Shown: positions 33,962 through 43,258, counted from the first letter of the stretch. The stretch: 64,000 nt of DNA from Leifsonia sp. Root4 (GCF_001425085.1 NZ_LMDN01000001.1:146364-210363), one strand, 5' to 3'. Program-made: numbers and translations. The notes: generated by a model not told the origin, from the letters alone.

Positions 33962-34160
33962 GGGAACCCCAAACTCGTGTGTGATCGGAGCGGCGATGCT
34001 GCAAATCCCCCTGGACAGGCGGTCGCTCCGCGATCGAGCCTAGCCCACCTTGTCTACCCCCGTTGCGTCGCGGAGCGAAGCTACACCAGCCTCGGTGGCG
34101 GTTCCCGAAGTTACCTGGCGTGGGGCTTCCGCCTTTCGCGACGCTTCGCGTCGCGCACAC
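33962..34160. repeat. Intergenic palindromic repeat (GCGACGC-type)
   Basis: Between the lipoprotein and rbfA. The 17-base palindrome GCGACGCTTCGCGTCGC at 34138-34154 follows CTTTC, matching copies near 85, 29073 and 53210. The rest, 33962-34065, shows nothing recognisable apart from the end of the spacer. Confidence 0.6.
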
Positions 34161-34161
34161 A

Positions 34162-34200
34162 CGAGGGCGGCCACCAGCGTTCAGCAGGTGGCCGCCCTCG
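34162..34200 (-). terminator. Terminator of rbfA/infB cluster
   Basis: CGAGGGCGGCCACC (34162-34175), an 11-base loop, then the exact complement at 34187-34200. It lies 29 bases past the rbfA stop on the minus strand and marks the 3' end of the nusA-infB-rbfA cluster. Confidence 0.8.
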
Positions 34201-34228
34201 GCGGTGCGAATCAGTGCATCCGCACGCC

Positions 34229-34720
34229 TCAGCGCGCGTCGGCCTCGTTGTCGCTCGCGACGTCAGCCGTGTCGTCGCTCTCATCCTCGTCGTCCTCGAG
34301 GTCGCGCGGCTTGACGTAGGGATCCTCGTCGCCGGCGTACTGCGCCTGCGCGGCGAGGCCCGCCACCTCGGTGTCGCGCTGCTGCGCCTCGCGCAACAGG
34401 CCGTCGATGTGCGCGGCGTTCTCCGGGATGCCGTCGAGCAGGAACTCGAGCGACGGCGTGAGCCGCGCGGTGAGGTTCTTGCCGACCTCGCTACGGAACA
34501 TGCCGGTGGCGGCCCTGAGGGCGGCTGCGGTGTCCGCGCGCTCCTCATCGGTGCCGTAGACGGTGTAGTAGACGGTGGCGTGCTGCAGGTCGCCGGTCAT
34601 CTGAACGTCGGTGATGGTGACGAATCCGATGCGTGGGTCGCGGATGCCGCGCTCGAGGCGCTTCGCGATGATCACCTGGATACGGTCGGCCATTTTCTTG
34701 GCGCGTGCCTGATCAACCAT
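34229..34720 (-). CDS. rbfA: Ribosome-binding factor A
   Basis: A 163-residue protein assisting 16S rRNA 5'-end maturation of the small subunit. The KH-like core (residues 4-115) includes MADRIQVIIAKRLERGIRDPRIGFVTITDVQ, typical of RbfA. A highly acidic C-terminal tail (from about 128) is common in actinobacteria. ATG at 34720 with GAGGAAAACC upstream; a longer frame runs into the infB terminator and is rejected. It lies downstream of infB with a hairpin between. Confidence 0.95.
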   Translation of the reverse strand: MVDQARAKKMADRIQVIIAKRLERGIRDPRIGFVTITDVQMTGDLQHATVYYTVYGTDEERADTAAALRAATGMFRSEVGKNLTARLTPSLEFLLDGIPENAAHIDGLLREAQQRDTEVAGLAAQAQYAGDEDPYVKPRDLEDDEDESDDTADVASDNEADAR

Positions 34721-34781
34721 GGTGGTTTTCCTCTCAGTGGGAACAGCGTGAACAAGTGGTGCATTCACTGCAAAAAACTGG

Positions 34782-34818
34782 CAATGGCCGAGCCAGAGAA
34801 TGTCTGACTCGGCCATTG
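34782..34818 (-). terminator. Hairpin between infB and rbfA
   Basis: CAATGGCCGAG (34782-34792) and CTCGGCCATTG (34808-34818) are exact complements, with extra inner pairing CAGA/TCTG. On the minus strand it is followed by a CCAGTTTTTT run, the best U-tract in this cluster. It may terminate infB or attenuate rbfA expression. Confidence 0.75.
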
Positions 34819-34845
34819 TTTTAGAGCGGAGCTCCGAGCCTCGGA

Positions 34846-37698
34846 CTAGGCGCGGGGCTTCTCCTTGAGTTCGATCGTCTCGATCTCGTCACCGATCTGG
34901 ATGTCGTTGAACTTGCCGAGGCCGATACCGGCCTCGAAGTCCGTACGAACCTCGGTGACGTCATCCTTGAAGCGACGCAGCGACTCGATGGCGAGGTTGT
35001 CGCCAACGACGATGCCGTCGCGGATGACGCGCGCCTTGGCGTTTCGCGTGATCGTTCCCGAGCGCACGATGACACCGGCGATGTTGCCGAACTTGGAGGA
35101 ACGGAACACCTCGCGGATCTCGGCGACGCCCGACTGGACCTCTTCGTACTCCGGCTTGAGCATGCCCTTGAGGGAATCCTCAATCTCATCGATCGCGTTG
35201 TAGATGACCGAGTAGAAGCGCACGTCGACGCCTTCACGAGCGGCACGCTCGCGCGCCTTCGTGTCGGGGCGGACGTTGAAGCCGACGATGATCGCGTTGT
35301 CAATGGTCGCCAGGTTGACGTCCGACTCGGTGATCGCACCGACACCGCGGTGGATGATGCGCAGCTGCACGCTGTCATCGACCTCGATCTTGAGCAGCGA
35401 CTCTTCGAGGGCCTCGACGGCACCAGAAACGTCACCCTTGATGATGAGGTTGAGCGACTCGACCTTGCCCTCTTCGAGTGCACGGGTGAAGTCTTCGAGC
35501 GAGATGCGCTTGCGAGCCTTGGCCAGCTGAGCGTTGCGCTCTGCTGCTTCACGCTTCTCGGCGATCTGACGGGCCATGCGGTCGTCATCCGTCACGATGA
35601 AGGTGTCACCGGCGCGCGGAACGCTGGAGAGACCCTGCACCTGAACGGGGCGCGACGGGAAGGCCTCGAGCACGGCAAGGCCGTCCTCATCGGCCATGGC
35701 ACGCACGCGGCCATAGGCGGTGCCGGCGACGATGGAGTCACCGACGCGCAGCGTTCCCGACTGGATGAGCACGGTTGCAACTGCACCGCGACCCTTGTCG
35801 AGCTTGGCCTCGATGGCCACACCGCGGGCGTCCTTGTTCGGGTTCGCACGCAGGTCGAGGCCGGCGTCTGCGGTGAGCAGAACGGCGTCGAGCAGGTTCT
35901 GGATGCCGAGACCGTCGCGAGCCGACACGTCGACGAAGATGACGTCTCCACCGTATTCTTCGGCGACGAGGCCGAACTCGGTGAGCTGCTGACGAACCTT
36001 GGCCGGGTTGGCGTCGGGCTTGTCCACCTTGTTGACCGCGACGACGATCGGCACGTTGGCAGCCTGGGCGTGGTTGAGCGCCTCAATGGTTTGCGGCATG
36101 ATGCCGTCATCCGCTGCGACAACGAGGATCGCCATGTCGGTCACCTGAGCACCACGTGCACGCATGGCGGTGAACGCCTCGTGACCAGGGGTGTCAATGA
36201 AGGTGATGGCGCGCTCGTGGCCTTCGTGCTCTGTCCACACCTGGTAGGCACCGATGTGCTGGGTGATGCCACCGGCTTCACCCTCGACGACGTTCGCCTT
36301 GCGGATGGCGTCGAGCAGTCGGGTCTTACCGTGGTCGACGTGACCCATGACGGTGACGACGGGCGGACGGATCTCGAGATCCTCATCCGTCTCGTCCTCG
36401 AGCTCCTGGTCGAGGTCCATGCCGAAGCCTTCGAGAAGCTCGCGGTCTTCCTCTTCCGGCGACACGATCTGGATCTTGAAGCCGAGCTCTTCTCCGAGCA
36501 CCTGGAAGGTGGCCTCGTCGAGGGACTCCGTGGCCGTTGCCATCTCACCGAGGTGGAACAGCACGGTCACGAGCGAACCGGGGTTGGCGTCAATCTTGTC
36601 GGCGAAGTCGGAGATCGATGCGCCGCGACGCAGGCGCACAATCGTGCTGCCATTGCCACGAGGAACGCTCACGCCACCAAGCGACGGAGCCTCTCTCATC
36701 TCGAATTCGGCCCTCTTCGTCCGCTTGGACTTGCGAGCCTTGCTCTTGCCGCCACCACGACCGAAGGCACCAGCGGTACCACCGCCGGGTCCACGGCCAC
36801 GGCCGCCGGCTCCACCACCGGGGCGAGGAGCGAAGCCGCCGCCTGCGCCGGGAGCTCCACCGGTTCCACCGCCTGGACGCTGGAAACCACCACCGGCCGG
36901 ACGTGCTCCACCGGCAGCACCGGGGCGCTGCTGGAAGCCGGGGCGCTGACCGAAGCCGGCCGGGCGCTGACCCATGCCGGGTCCGCCCGGACGCGGGGCG
37001 CCGGGACGAGGAGCGGCCGGACGCGGGATATTGCCCGGGCTGGCTGGGCGCTGGCCCATGCCCTGTGCACTCGCGAACGGGTTGTTACCCGGGCGCGGGT
37101 TGGCGGGACGCTGTCCCATGCCCTGGTTGGAAGCGAAGGGGTTGTTGCCCGGGCGCGGAGCCGGGGCACCCGGACGCGGGGCGCCGGGACGCGGGATCGA
37201 CGAGCCGGCCTCTGCCGGGGTCGGAGCCGGGGCTGCCGCTGCGGCATCCTTCGACTCGGCAGCGGCGGCCGGAGCAGCCTCTGCCTTCTCGCTCGTCGCC
37301 TTCTCAGCGGCGGCCTTCTCGGCAGCAGCCTTGTCGGCTGCGGCCTTCTCGGCAGCAGCCTGACGCTCGGCGACGGTCAGCGGGGCGCTCGGCATCGGAG
37401 CGGCCGGAGCCTTCTCCGCCTCGGGCTCCGCCGGGGCGACCGGTGCCGCCGGGGCAGCGGGGGTCGGAGCCTTGGGCGCCGGCTTGGCTGCAGCGGCCGG
37501 CTTGGCCGGAGCGTGCGTTGCGGTTCCGACGAGGCCGGCGGCCTCGAGGGCTGCCTTCAAGCGGCGCGCGACGGGCGGCGCGATGCTTGAAGACGGTCCC
37601 TTGACGTATTCGCCCATTTCTTTGAGCTTGTCAAGGGCAGCTTTTGTGTCGACATTGAGCTCGGTAGCGATCTCATGTACGCGTGGATTTGCAGCCAC
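34846..37698 (-). CDS. infB: Translation initiation factor IF-2
   Basis: A 950-residue GTPase that positions initiator tRNA on the ribosome. The N-terminal half is a long Ala/Pro/Gly-rich region (about 60-340), with a repeated NPFAS..GMGQRPA block, then the IF2_N domain. The G domain begins GHVDHGKT (near residue 450), with [16 protein letters not shown] and NKVDK. Domains II and III follow; the C-terminal initiator-tRNA-binding domain ends in [11 protein letters not shown] start at 37698 with AGGAGAATT upstream; upstream residues in the longer frame are not used. Same strand as ylxR and nusA. Confidence 0.96.
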   Translation of the reverse strand: MAANPRVHEIATELNVDTKAALDKLKEMGEYVKGPSSSIAPPVARRLKAALEAAGLVGTATHAPAKPAAAAKPAPKAPTPAAPAAPVAPAEPEAEKAPAAPMPSAPLTVAERQAAAEKAAADKAAAEKAAAEKATSEKAEAAPAAAAESKDAAAAAPAPTPAEAGSSIPRPGAPRPGAPAPRPGNNPFASNQGMGQRPANPRPGNNPFASAQGMGQRPASPGNIPRPAAPRPGAPRPGGPGMGQRPAGFGQRPGFQQRPGAAGGARPAGGGFQRPGGGTGGAPGAGGGFAPRPGGGAGGRGRGPGGGTAGAFGRGGGKSKARKSKRTKRAEFEMREAPSLGGVSVPRGNGSTIVRLRRGASISDFADKIDANPGSLVTVLFHLGEMATATESLDEATFQVLGEELGFKIQIVSPEEEDRELLEGFGMDLDQELEDETDEDLEIRPPVVTVMGHVDHGKTRLLDAIRKANVVEGEAGGITQHIGAYQVWTEHEGHERAITFIDTPGHEAFTAMRARGAQVTDMAILVVAADDGIMPQTIEALNHAQAANVPIVVAVNKVDKPDANPAKVRQQLTEFGLVAEEYGGDVIFVDVSARDGLGIQNLLDAVLLTADAGLDLRANPNKDARGVAIEAKLDKGRGAVATVLIQSGTLRVGDSIVAGTAYGRVRAMADEDGLAVLEAFPSRPVQVQGLSSVPRAGDTFIVTDDDRMARQIAEKREAAERNAQLAKARKRISLEDFTRALEEGKVESLNLIIKGDVSGAVEALEESLLKIEVDDSVQLRIIHRGVGAITESDVNLATIDNAIIVGFNVRPDTKARERAAREGVDVRFYSVIYNAIDEIEDSLKGMLKPEYEEVQSGVAEIREVFRSSKFGNIAGVIVRSGTITRNAKARVIRDGIVVGDNLAIESLRRFKDDVTEVRTDFEAGIGLGKFNDIQIGDEIETIELKEKPRA

Positions 37699-37788
37699 AA
37701 TTCTCCTGTTCCGGGCCTGCACCCGGAAAGGGGCAGACCGTTAGTAACGGACGGGACTCATTTTGAGCCGCTCATTAGTTGTTACTCA

Positions 37789-38046
37789 TTAGATGCTCAC
37801 GGTGCCATTCAGCCTGTTCTCTAAGGTGATCGTGTCGAGTGCCGTTGTGACACGCAGCGCCCGCCCGAAGGCACGACGTTGCACTGCCATGCGATAGCAC
37901 TCGATCGTCGGATGCAGCCACGCACCCCTCCCGGGCAGAGAAGCGTTGTCATCGACAACAAGTTCTGATTCCCGGGCGACAACCCTCAGAAGCGAGGATT
38001 TCGGAGCGCGTGAACGGCAAGCGACGCACGTTCTAACGGGTTCCAT
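37789..38046 (-). CDS. ylxR: YlxR family protein (DUF448)
   Basis: A small nucleic-acid-associated protein of about 85 residues. RTCVACRSRAPKSSLLRVV near residue 4-22 and GRGAWLHPTIECYRMAVQRRAFGRALR near 39-65 are the diagnostic motifs of YlxR/DUF448. The ATG at 38046 (MEPVRTC) is the usual family start; a GTG 12 bases upstream (38058) is possible. No clear RBS. It sits between nusA and infB as in most bacteria. Its exact role is unsettled; a role as transcription factor or in RNase P regulation has been proposed for relatives. Confidence 0.92.
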   Translation of the reverse strand: MEPVRTCVACRSRAPKSSLLRVVARESELVVDDNASLPGRGAWLHPTIECYRMAVQRRAFGRALRVTTALDTITLENRLNGTVSI

Positions 38047-38091
38047 CTTAGCACTCACTGTCTCATCGGGCCGACCGACGGAAGGCGGCAG

Positions 38092-38125
38092 GCCCAGTGC
38101 CGAAGCGCTGGCTTCGGCACTGGGC
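38092..38125 (-). terminator. Hairpin between nusA and ylxR
   Basis: GCCCAGTGCCGAAGC (38092-38106), loop GCTG, GCTTCGGCACTGGGC (38111-38125): a 15-bp perfect stem. No U-tract. It lies 113 bases past the nusA stop and before ylxR, so it may attenuate the downstream operon. Confidence 0.7.
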
Positions 38126-38216
38126 TTCGCCAGTTGATCCTCCGGTGGCTCCTATCGGTGCGGTTCAGAGGATTCCTTGGTTTAGCGACGCTGGCGCGTC
38201 GCAGGCTGCCGCCTTA

Positions 38217-38283
38217 CGCGAAAATCGACATCCTTGCTCAGTCGTCTTCGAGAATCGAATCCGGCTGGATGTCGATTTTCGCG
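38217..38283 (-). other. 17-bp inverted repeat spanning the nusA stop
   Basis: CGCGAAAATCGACATCC (38217-38233) and its complement at 38267-38283 pair across 33 bases. One arm lies within the nusA 3' codons (AKIDIQ), the other just downstream of the stop at 38238. The mRNA would fold the stop codon into a stem-loop. Confidence 0.75.
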
Positions 38284-39236
38284 CCTGTCAGCTTTGCGGC
38301 CAGGCGGGCGTTCTGGCCTTCCTTGCCGATCGCCAGCGACAGCTGGTAGTCGGGAACGAGGGCGCGAACGGCCTTCGTCGCCTCGTCGATCACGAACGCG
38401 CTGGTCACCTTGGCGGGCGACAGTGCACTGGCAACGAACGTCGGCAGATCGGCCGAGTAGTCGACGATGTCGATCTTCTCGTTGTTGAGCTCGGCGGTGA
38501 CGGCGCGCACGCGCTGTCCGAGTTCACCGATGCATGCGCCCTTGGCGTTCACGCCGGGCTCGGTCGCGCGCACGGCGATCTTGGTGCGGTGGCCGGCCTC
38601 ACGGGCGAGCGACACGATCTCGACGACGCCATTGGCGATCTCGGGAACCTCGAGCGCGAAGAGCTTGCGCACGAGCGAGGGGTGGGTGCGCGAGACGGTG
38701 ATCTGCGGCCCCTTCGCACCCTTGGCGACGCTGGTCACGAAGACGCGGATACGCGAACCGTGCTTGTACTCCTCGCCGGGAACCTGCTCCTCCGGGGGGA
38801 GGATGGCCTCGATCGTACCGAGGTCGACGTGGATCATGCGCGGGTTCGGTCCCTGCTGGATCACGCCGGCGATGATGTCGCCCTCGCGTCCGCGGAACTC
38901 ACCGAGCACGGCGTCGTCGGCCAGGTCGCGCAGGCGCTGGTTGATGACCTGCTTGGCGGCGAAAGCCGCGATGCGGCCGAAGTCACTGGGCACATCTTCG
39001 GCCTCGCCGATGATGTTGCCTTCTTCGTCGAGCTCCGGAACCATGACCGCGATGTGGCCGGTCTTACGGTTCAGCTCGACGCGCACACCCTGAGGCTCGA
39101 CGTGTCCGTGCGACTCGGGGTTGACGTGCTTGAGATATGCAGTCAGGATCGCCTGCTCGATAATCTGCACGAGCTCGTCGAAGGGGATTTCCTTCTCGCG
39201 TTCCATCTGACGCAGGACGCTGAGGTCGATGTCCAT
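38238..39236 (-). CDS. nusA: Transcription termination/antitermination factor NusA
   Basis: A 332-residue NusA with the N-terminal RNA-polymerase-binding domain (MDIDLSVLRQMEREKEIPF start), an S1 domain (about 125-205, containing AGVIQQGPNPRMIHVDLG) and two KH domains (LPPEEQVPGEEY onward, GACIGELGQRVRAV, and YQLSLAIGKEGQNARLAAKLTG). The acidic C-terminal repeats of E. coli NusA are absent, normal for actinobacteria. ATG with AGGAGG eight bases upstream. RimP, usually upstream in this operon, is missing; a divergent alanine symporter is there instead. Confidence 0.96.
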   Translation of the reverse strand: MDIDLSVLRQMEREKEIPFDELVQIIEQAILTAYLKHVNPESHGHVEPQGVRVELNRKTGHIAVMVPELDEEGNIIGEAEDVPSDFGRIAAFAAKQVINQRLRDLADDAVLGEFRGREGDIIAGVIQQGPNPRMIHVDLGTIEAILPPEEQVPGEEYKHGSRIRVFVTSVAKGAKGPQITVSRTHPSLVRKLFALEVPEIANGVVEIVSLAREAGHRTKIAVRATEPGVNAKGACIGELGQRVRAVTAELNNEKIDIVDYSADLPTFVASALSPAKVTSAFVIDEATKAVRALVPDYQLSLAIGKEGQNARLAAKLTGAKIDIQPDSILEDD

Positions 39237-39397
39237 TTGCCGGCCTCCTCTATTCACATTCGCGCCACCGCAAAAACGTGCGGTGGCGTACCGATCTACG
39301 TTAGCCGACTCTCGCGCCGTTCGACACCACGACGGCAAATCCGATGCCGCCCGGCGTGGCATCCGGAGTCGGAACAGTGCCCGTGCGCGCTCCGGGG

Positions 39398-39403
39398 GAT
39401 ACT
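39398..39403 (+). promoter_or_regulatory. -10 box (GATACT), leaderless start
   Basis: GATACT is six bases upstream of the ATG at 39410. Confidence 0.4.
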
Positions 39404-39409
39404 GGGCAG

Positions 39410-40900
39410 ATGGATGTGATCAGTGATTTCGTTGCGACCGCAGGCGATACCTTCTGGACCTGGATCGTTCTGCCCGTCGTAGCCGGGCTGGGCATCTATT
39501 TCACCGTGCGCAGCGGCGTCGTGCAGTTCCGACTCATTCCGGAGATGTTGCGCACGCTCACCGACAAGACCCCGAGGGGCGATGACGGCAAGCCGCAGTC
39601 CGTCTCGGCGTTCCAGGCGTTCACCATCTCGGCGGCGTCGCGCGTCGGAGTCGGCAACATCGCCGGCGTCGGAACCGCGATCGCGATCGGCGGCCCGGGT
39701 GCCGTGTTCTGGATGTGGACGATGGCCTTCATCGGAGGTGCGTCCAGCTTCGTCGAGTCGACGCTCGGCCAGCTCTACAAGGTCAAGGACGTTTCGGGTT
39801 TCCGCGGTGGCCCCGCCTATTACATGCAGCACGGTTTGAAGGCGCGCTGGATGGGCGTCCTGTTCGCGGTCATCCTGATCCTCTGCTTCCCGCTGGCGTT
39901 CAGCTCGTTGCAGGCCAACACCATTGCGGCCACCCTCAGCTCCAGCCTCGGCGGTGACGTTCCCGGCTGGCTCGGCTGGGCGATCGGCATCATTCTGGCC
40001 GTCCTGACCGGCCTCGTCGTCTTCGGCGGCGTGCGGCGCATCGCATCCGTCACCCAGGCCGTCGTGCCCCTGATGGCGCTGCTCTACCTGCTCCTCGGGC
40101 TCGTGATCGTCGCCATGAACATCGAGAAGCTGCCGGAGGTCTTCGCCTCGATCTTCACCGACGCATTCGGCTACAACGAGGTCGTCGGCGCGACGATCGG
40201 CACGATCATCATGACCGGCGTCAAGCGCGGCATGTTCTCGAACGAGGCCGGCCTCGGTTCCGCGCCGAACGCCGGCGCGTCGGCGGCCGTCACCCACCCG
40301 GTCAAGCAGGGCCTCGTGCAGACCCTCGGCGTCTACTTCGACACCTTCCTGATCTGCTCGATCACGGCGTTCATCATCTTGGTCTCCACCCCCGACCTGG
40401 CCGGCGCCACCCGCGGAATCGGGCTCACCCAGGACGCCATCGTCAGCAACCTCGGGTCCTGGTCGAACGTGCTGCTCAGCGTGATCATCTTCCTGCTCGC
40501 GTTCAGCTCGATCCTCGGCAACTACTACTACGGCGAGTCGAACATCGAGTTCATCACCACGAAGCGCTCGGTGCTCACCGGTTACCGCTTCGTGGCTGTC
40601 GCCGTCATCCTCTTCGGTTCCGTGGCCTCTGCCGACCTCGTCTGGAACACCGCGGACGGCATCATGGGTCTGATGGCGATGGTGAACCTGATCGCGATCC
40701 TGCTGCTCTCCGGCGTCGCTTTCCGCCTGCTCAAGGACTACACCGCGCAGCGCCGGGCGGGGCACGACCCCGTCTTCACACAGGGGCGGATGCCGGATCT
40801 CGACGGCATCGAGTGCTGGGTCGACGAGCGTTCTGTCACCGGCACGGTCCCGGTGCTCCGCGACTCCGTGCACAAGGACCACCTGCACGAAGGCCGCTGA
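39410..40900 (+). CDS. Sodium:alanine (AGCS) symporter
   Basis: A 496-residue AGCS family transporter importing alanine or glycine with Na+. VGVGNIAGVGTAIAIGGPGAVFWMW matches the family signature near residues 80-104, and GMFSNEAGLGSAPNAGA is the second signature near 275. Around ten hydrophobic segments are visible. ATG at 39410 is favoured because it follows GATACT by six bases; a longer frame begins at 39344. It stands alone, divergent from nusA, in the place where rimP is usual. Confidence 0.92.
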   Translation: MDVISDFVATAGDTFWTWIVLPVVAGLGIYFTVRSGVVQFRLIPEMLRTLTDKTPRGDDGKPQSVSAFQAFTISAASRVGVGNIAGVGTAIAIGGPGAVFWMWTMAFIGGASSFVESTLGQLYKVKDVSGFRGGPAYYMQHGLKARWMGVLFAVILILCFPLAFSSLQANTIAATLSSSLGGDVPGWLGWAIGIILAVLTGLVVFGGVRRIASVTQAVVPLMALLYLLLGLVIVAMNIEKLPEVFASIFTDAFGYNEVVGATIGTIIMTGVKRGMFSNEAGLGSAPNAGASAAVTHPVKQGLVQTLGVYFDTFLICSITAFIILVSTPDLAGATRGIGLTQDAIVSNLGSWSNVLLSVIIFLLAFSSILGNYYYGESNIEFITTKRSVLTGYRFVAVAVILFGSVASADLVWNTADGIMGLMAMVNLIAILLLSGVAFRLLKDYTAQRRAGHDPVFTQGRMPDLDGIECWVDERSVTGTVPVLRDSVHKDHLHEGR

Positions 40901-40904
40901 GCGT

Positions 40905-41090
40905 AGCGACGGGTTTTCGCGGATCCGCTCAGGGCTTCGCGTGCGTCGCTGCTCCTTCGTCGCGGCGCCGCTCGCTCAAGCCAGCGTGCATTCGCACGCC
41001 GCAGCCTCAGTCGGCGCTCATGTGCACGTTGGCTCGAGGGGTCAGCCGAGGAACGAGGCCGCCCCCGAAGCCCTGACACACTCCAACGCT
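40905..41090. repeat. Dispersed repeat copy downstream of AGCS symporter
   Basis: GGATCCGCTCAGGGCTTCG starts the unit near 40919, with GCCGCTCGCTCAAGCCAGCGTG-type arm near 40965-40987 and an inverted arm near 41030 (GTTGGCTCGAGG, GAGGAACGAGGCC, CGAAGCCCTGA). It resembles one unit of the 28.5 and 29.1 kb arrays. No gene is supported. Confidence 0.75.
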
Positions 41091-41111
41091 GGCGCAACCG
41101 GCCGAGAAACA

Positions 41112-41147
41112 GTTGTGGCCCCGAACCGTGAGGTGCGGGGCCACAAC
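41112..41147 (-). terminator. Terminator of serA
   Basis: GTTGTGGCCCCG (41112-41123) and CGGGGCCACAAC (41136-41147) form a 12-bp perfect stem, 21 bases past the serA stop on the minus strand. Confidence 0.75.
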
Positions 41148-41168
41148 CGTGTTGTCGACGGAGTCCGA

Positions 41169-42761
41169 CTATTCGGTGATGTCGATCTCGACCATCACGT
41201 CGGCGGCGATCTTGTCGCGCACGGAGGCGAGCAGCCCGTCCGGCACCGGTGAGTCGACGGTCAGCACGCTGAGTGCCTGCCCGCCTGCCTCGTGGCGGGC
41301 GATCTGCATACCGGCGATGTTGATGCCGGCGTCACCGAACTCTGCACCGTAGACGGCAACGATTCCGGGGCGGTCGGTGTAGATCATGACAATGTGGTGC
41401 TGCGCGATCGGGATCTCGACGCCGTAGCCGTTGATCTCGACGATCTTCTCGATCTGCTTCGTTCCGGTCAGCGTTCCGGAGACAGAGACCTGCGTGCCGT
41501 CGGCCAGCGCACCGCGCAGCGTGATGACGTTGCGGTACTCGTCGGAGACGGCATCGGTGAGCTGGCGCACGGTGATGCCGCGCTGCTCTGCAAGCAGCGG
41601 AGCGTTGACGTAGGACACCGTCTCGCTCACGACATTGGTGAAGATGCCCTTGAGGGCGGCGAGCTTGAGCACGCTGACGTCGTAGGCGGCGAGCTCGCCG
41701 TGGACCTCGACGTCGACGCTCGTGAGCGGGCTGCTGTGCGCGATACCGGAGAACACCTGGCCGAGCTTCTCGACGAGCGGGATGCCGGGGCGAACGTACG
41801 GGTCGATGATGCCACCGGCGACGTTCACGGCATCCGGAACCAGCTCGCCGGCCAGGGCCAGACGCACCGACTTCGCGACGGAGACACCGGCCTTCTCCTG
41901 CGCCTCGTCTGTGGACGCGCCGAGGTGCGGCGTGACGATGACGTTCGGCAGGCTGAGCAGCGGGGAGTCGACGGGCGGCTCGGTGACGAAGACGTCGAGG
42001 CCGGCTCCGGCGATCTCTCCGTCGCTGAGCGCGGTGAAGAGTGCATCCTCATCGATCAGGCCACCGCGTGCGACGTTGACGACGTATGCCGTCTTCTTCA
42101 TCTTCGCGAACTGCTCCGTGCTGATCATGCCGACCGTCTCCGGCGTGCGCGGCATGTGGATCGAGATGAAGTCGCTCTGCGCGAGGAGCTCGTCGAGTGA
42201 GACCGGGGTCACGCCGAGCTGCTGTGCCCGAGCGGAGGTGATGTAGGGGTCGTAGGCGATGACGCTGACACCGAATGCCTGCAGGCGGGCCGTGATGAGC
42301 GCGCCGATGCGGCCGAGGCCGATGATGCCGACGGTCTTCTCGTAGAGCTCGGTTCCGGTGTAGGCGGAACGCTTCCACTGGCCCTGGGCCAGCGCGTTGT
42401 GCGCGGCCGGGATGTGGCGGGCGAGGCTCAGGATGTGGCCGACGGTCAGCTCGGCGGCCGAGATGATGTTGGATGTCGGCGCGTTGACGACCATCACACC
42501 GGCGGTGGTCGCGGACTTGATGTCGACGTTGTCCAGGCCGACTCCGGCGCGGGCGATGACCTGCAGCTGGGGGGCGGCGGCAATGGCCTCGGCGTCGACC
42601 TGCGTCGCCGAGCGGACCAGGATGGCGTTGGCATCCTTGAGTGCGGCGAGCAGCGCCGGGCGGTCGGTTCCGTCCACGGACCGCACATCGAAGTCGGGCC
42701 CGAGGGCATCGACTGTGGCTGGCGACAATTCTTCGGCAATGAGCACGATCGGCTTGGGCAC
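41169..42761 (-). CDS. serA: D-3-phosphoglycerate dehydrogenase
   Basis: A 530-residue long-form (type 1) SerA making 3-phosphohydroxypyruvate for serine synthesis. The NAD domain has GIIGLGRIGALITARL near 144-159, catalytic residues lie around NVARGGLIDEDAL and PHLGASTDEAQ (His near 281). An allosteric substrate-binding domain (about 320-450) and a C-terminal ACT domain (about 455-530, IYTDRPGIVAVYG) follow, suggesting serine feedback. ATG start. The gap upstream (42762-42895) shows a small CCAC-TTTA-GTGG hairpin and no clear promoter. Confidence 0.96.
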   Translation of the reverse strand: MPKPIVLIAEELSPATVDALGPDFDVRSVDGTDRPALLAALKDANAILVRSATQVDAEAIAAAPQLQVIARAGVGLDNVDIKSATTAGVMVVNAPTSNIISAAELTVGHILSLARHIPAAHNALAQGQWKRSAYTGTELYEKTVGIIGLGRIGALITARLQAFGVSVIAYDPYITSARAQQLGVTPVSLDELLAQSDFISIHMPRTPETVGMISTEQFAKMKKTAYVVNVARGGLIDEDALFTALSDGEIAGAGLDVFVTEPPVDSPLLSLPNVIVTPHLGASTDEAQEKAGVSVAKSVRLALAGELVPDAVNVAGGIIDPYVRPGIPLVEKLGQVFSGIAHSSPLTSVDVEVHGELAAYDVSVLKLAALKGIFTNVVSETVSYVNAPLLAEQRGITVRQLTDAVSDEYRNVITLRGALADGTQVSVSGTLTGTKQIEKIVEINGYGVEIPIAQHHIVMIYTDRPGIVAVYGAEFGDAGINIAGMQIARHEAGGQALSVLTVDSPVPDGLLASVRDKIAADVMVEIDITE

Positions 42762-42895
42762 GATGTATCAGTTTCCTTATGTGGGTCGGATGCGAGGGGG
42801 AATCGAATGCGAATGAAACAGGGGTCGTGCGCCACGGCCATTGGGGCGCTGATACTCCCCCACTTTAGTGGAGCGTCGGCGGCCAGCCGACCGCG

Positions 42896-43258
42896 TTACG
42901 TTCCGAGAAGGCTTGCCGGCCCGAAGACCGTGTAGATGTCGAGGTAGAGCACCGCCGAGACCGCGAGTGCGGCCAGGTACAGCGCGATCTGTTGCACGGG
43001 GCCGCGCTTCATGCCCAGCCAGAAGGCAAGGCCGAACAGAAGGATCGGCAGCAGCAGTGCGCCGATCAGCACCACCCAGCCGAGCGCGGTCAGGGTGACG
43101 CCGAGGTTGTCGGCGAAGCTCAGCATTCCGAGCAGGTTGCCGAGCGCCTCCCACACGTCATAGGCGAAGAACAAGCCGAACAGCACCGCGATGACCACCG
43201 CCAGCCACAACGGGGTCCGCGGGCGGGTCACGGTCTGCTCGCTCAGCTCGGCGTTCAT
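42896..43258 (-). CDS. Small membrane protein, coupled to 43255 gene
   Basis: A 120-residue protein with four hydrophobic segments (about 18-38, 52-72 and two near 84-112). Family not recognised. ATG at 43258 overlaps the stop of the upstream gene by 4 bases. It ends next to the serA upstream region, with no known partner. Confidence 0.7.
   Translation of the reverse strand: MNAELSEQTVTRPRTPLWLAVVIAVLFGLFFAYDVWEALGNLLGMLSFADNLGVTLTALGWVVLIGALLLPILLFGLAFWLGMKRGPVQQIALYLAALAVSAVLYLDIYTVFGPASLLGT

Noticed and set aside
35350-37590. 746-residue plus-strand open frame opposite infB
   Set aside because: Antisense shadow of IF-2. No recognisable domain and no supporting start or RBS.
42762-42895. 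Riboswitch upstream of serA
   Set aside because: Only a 6-bp hairpin around TTTA is visible; no conserved motif was recognised.
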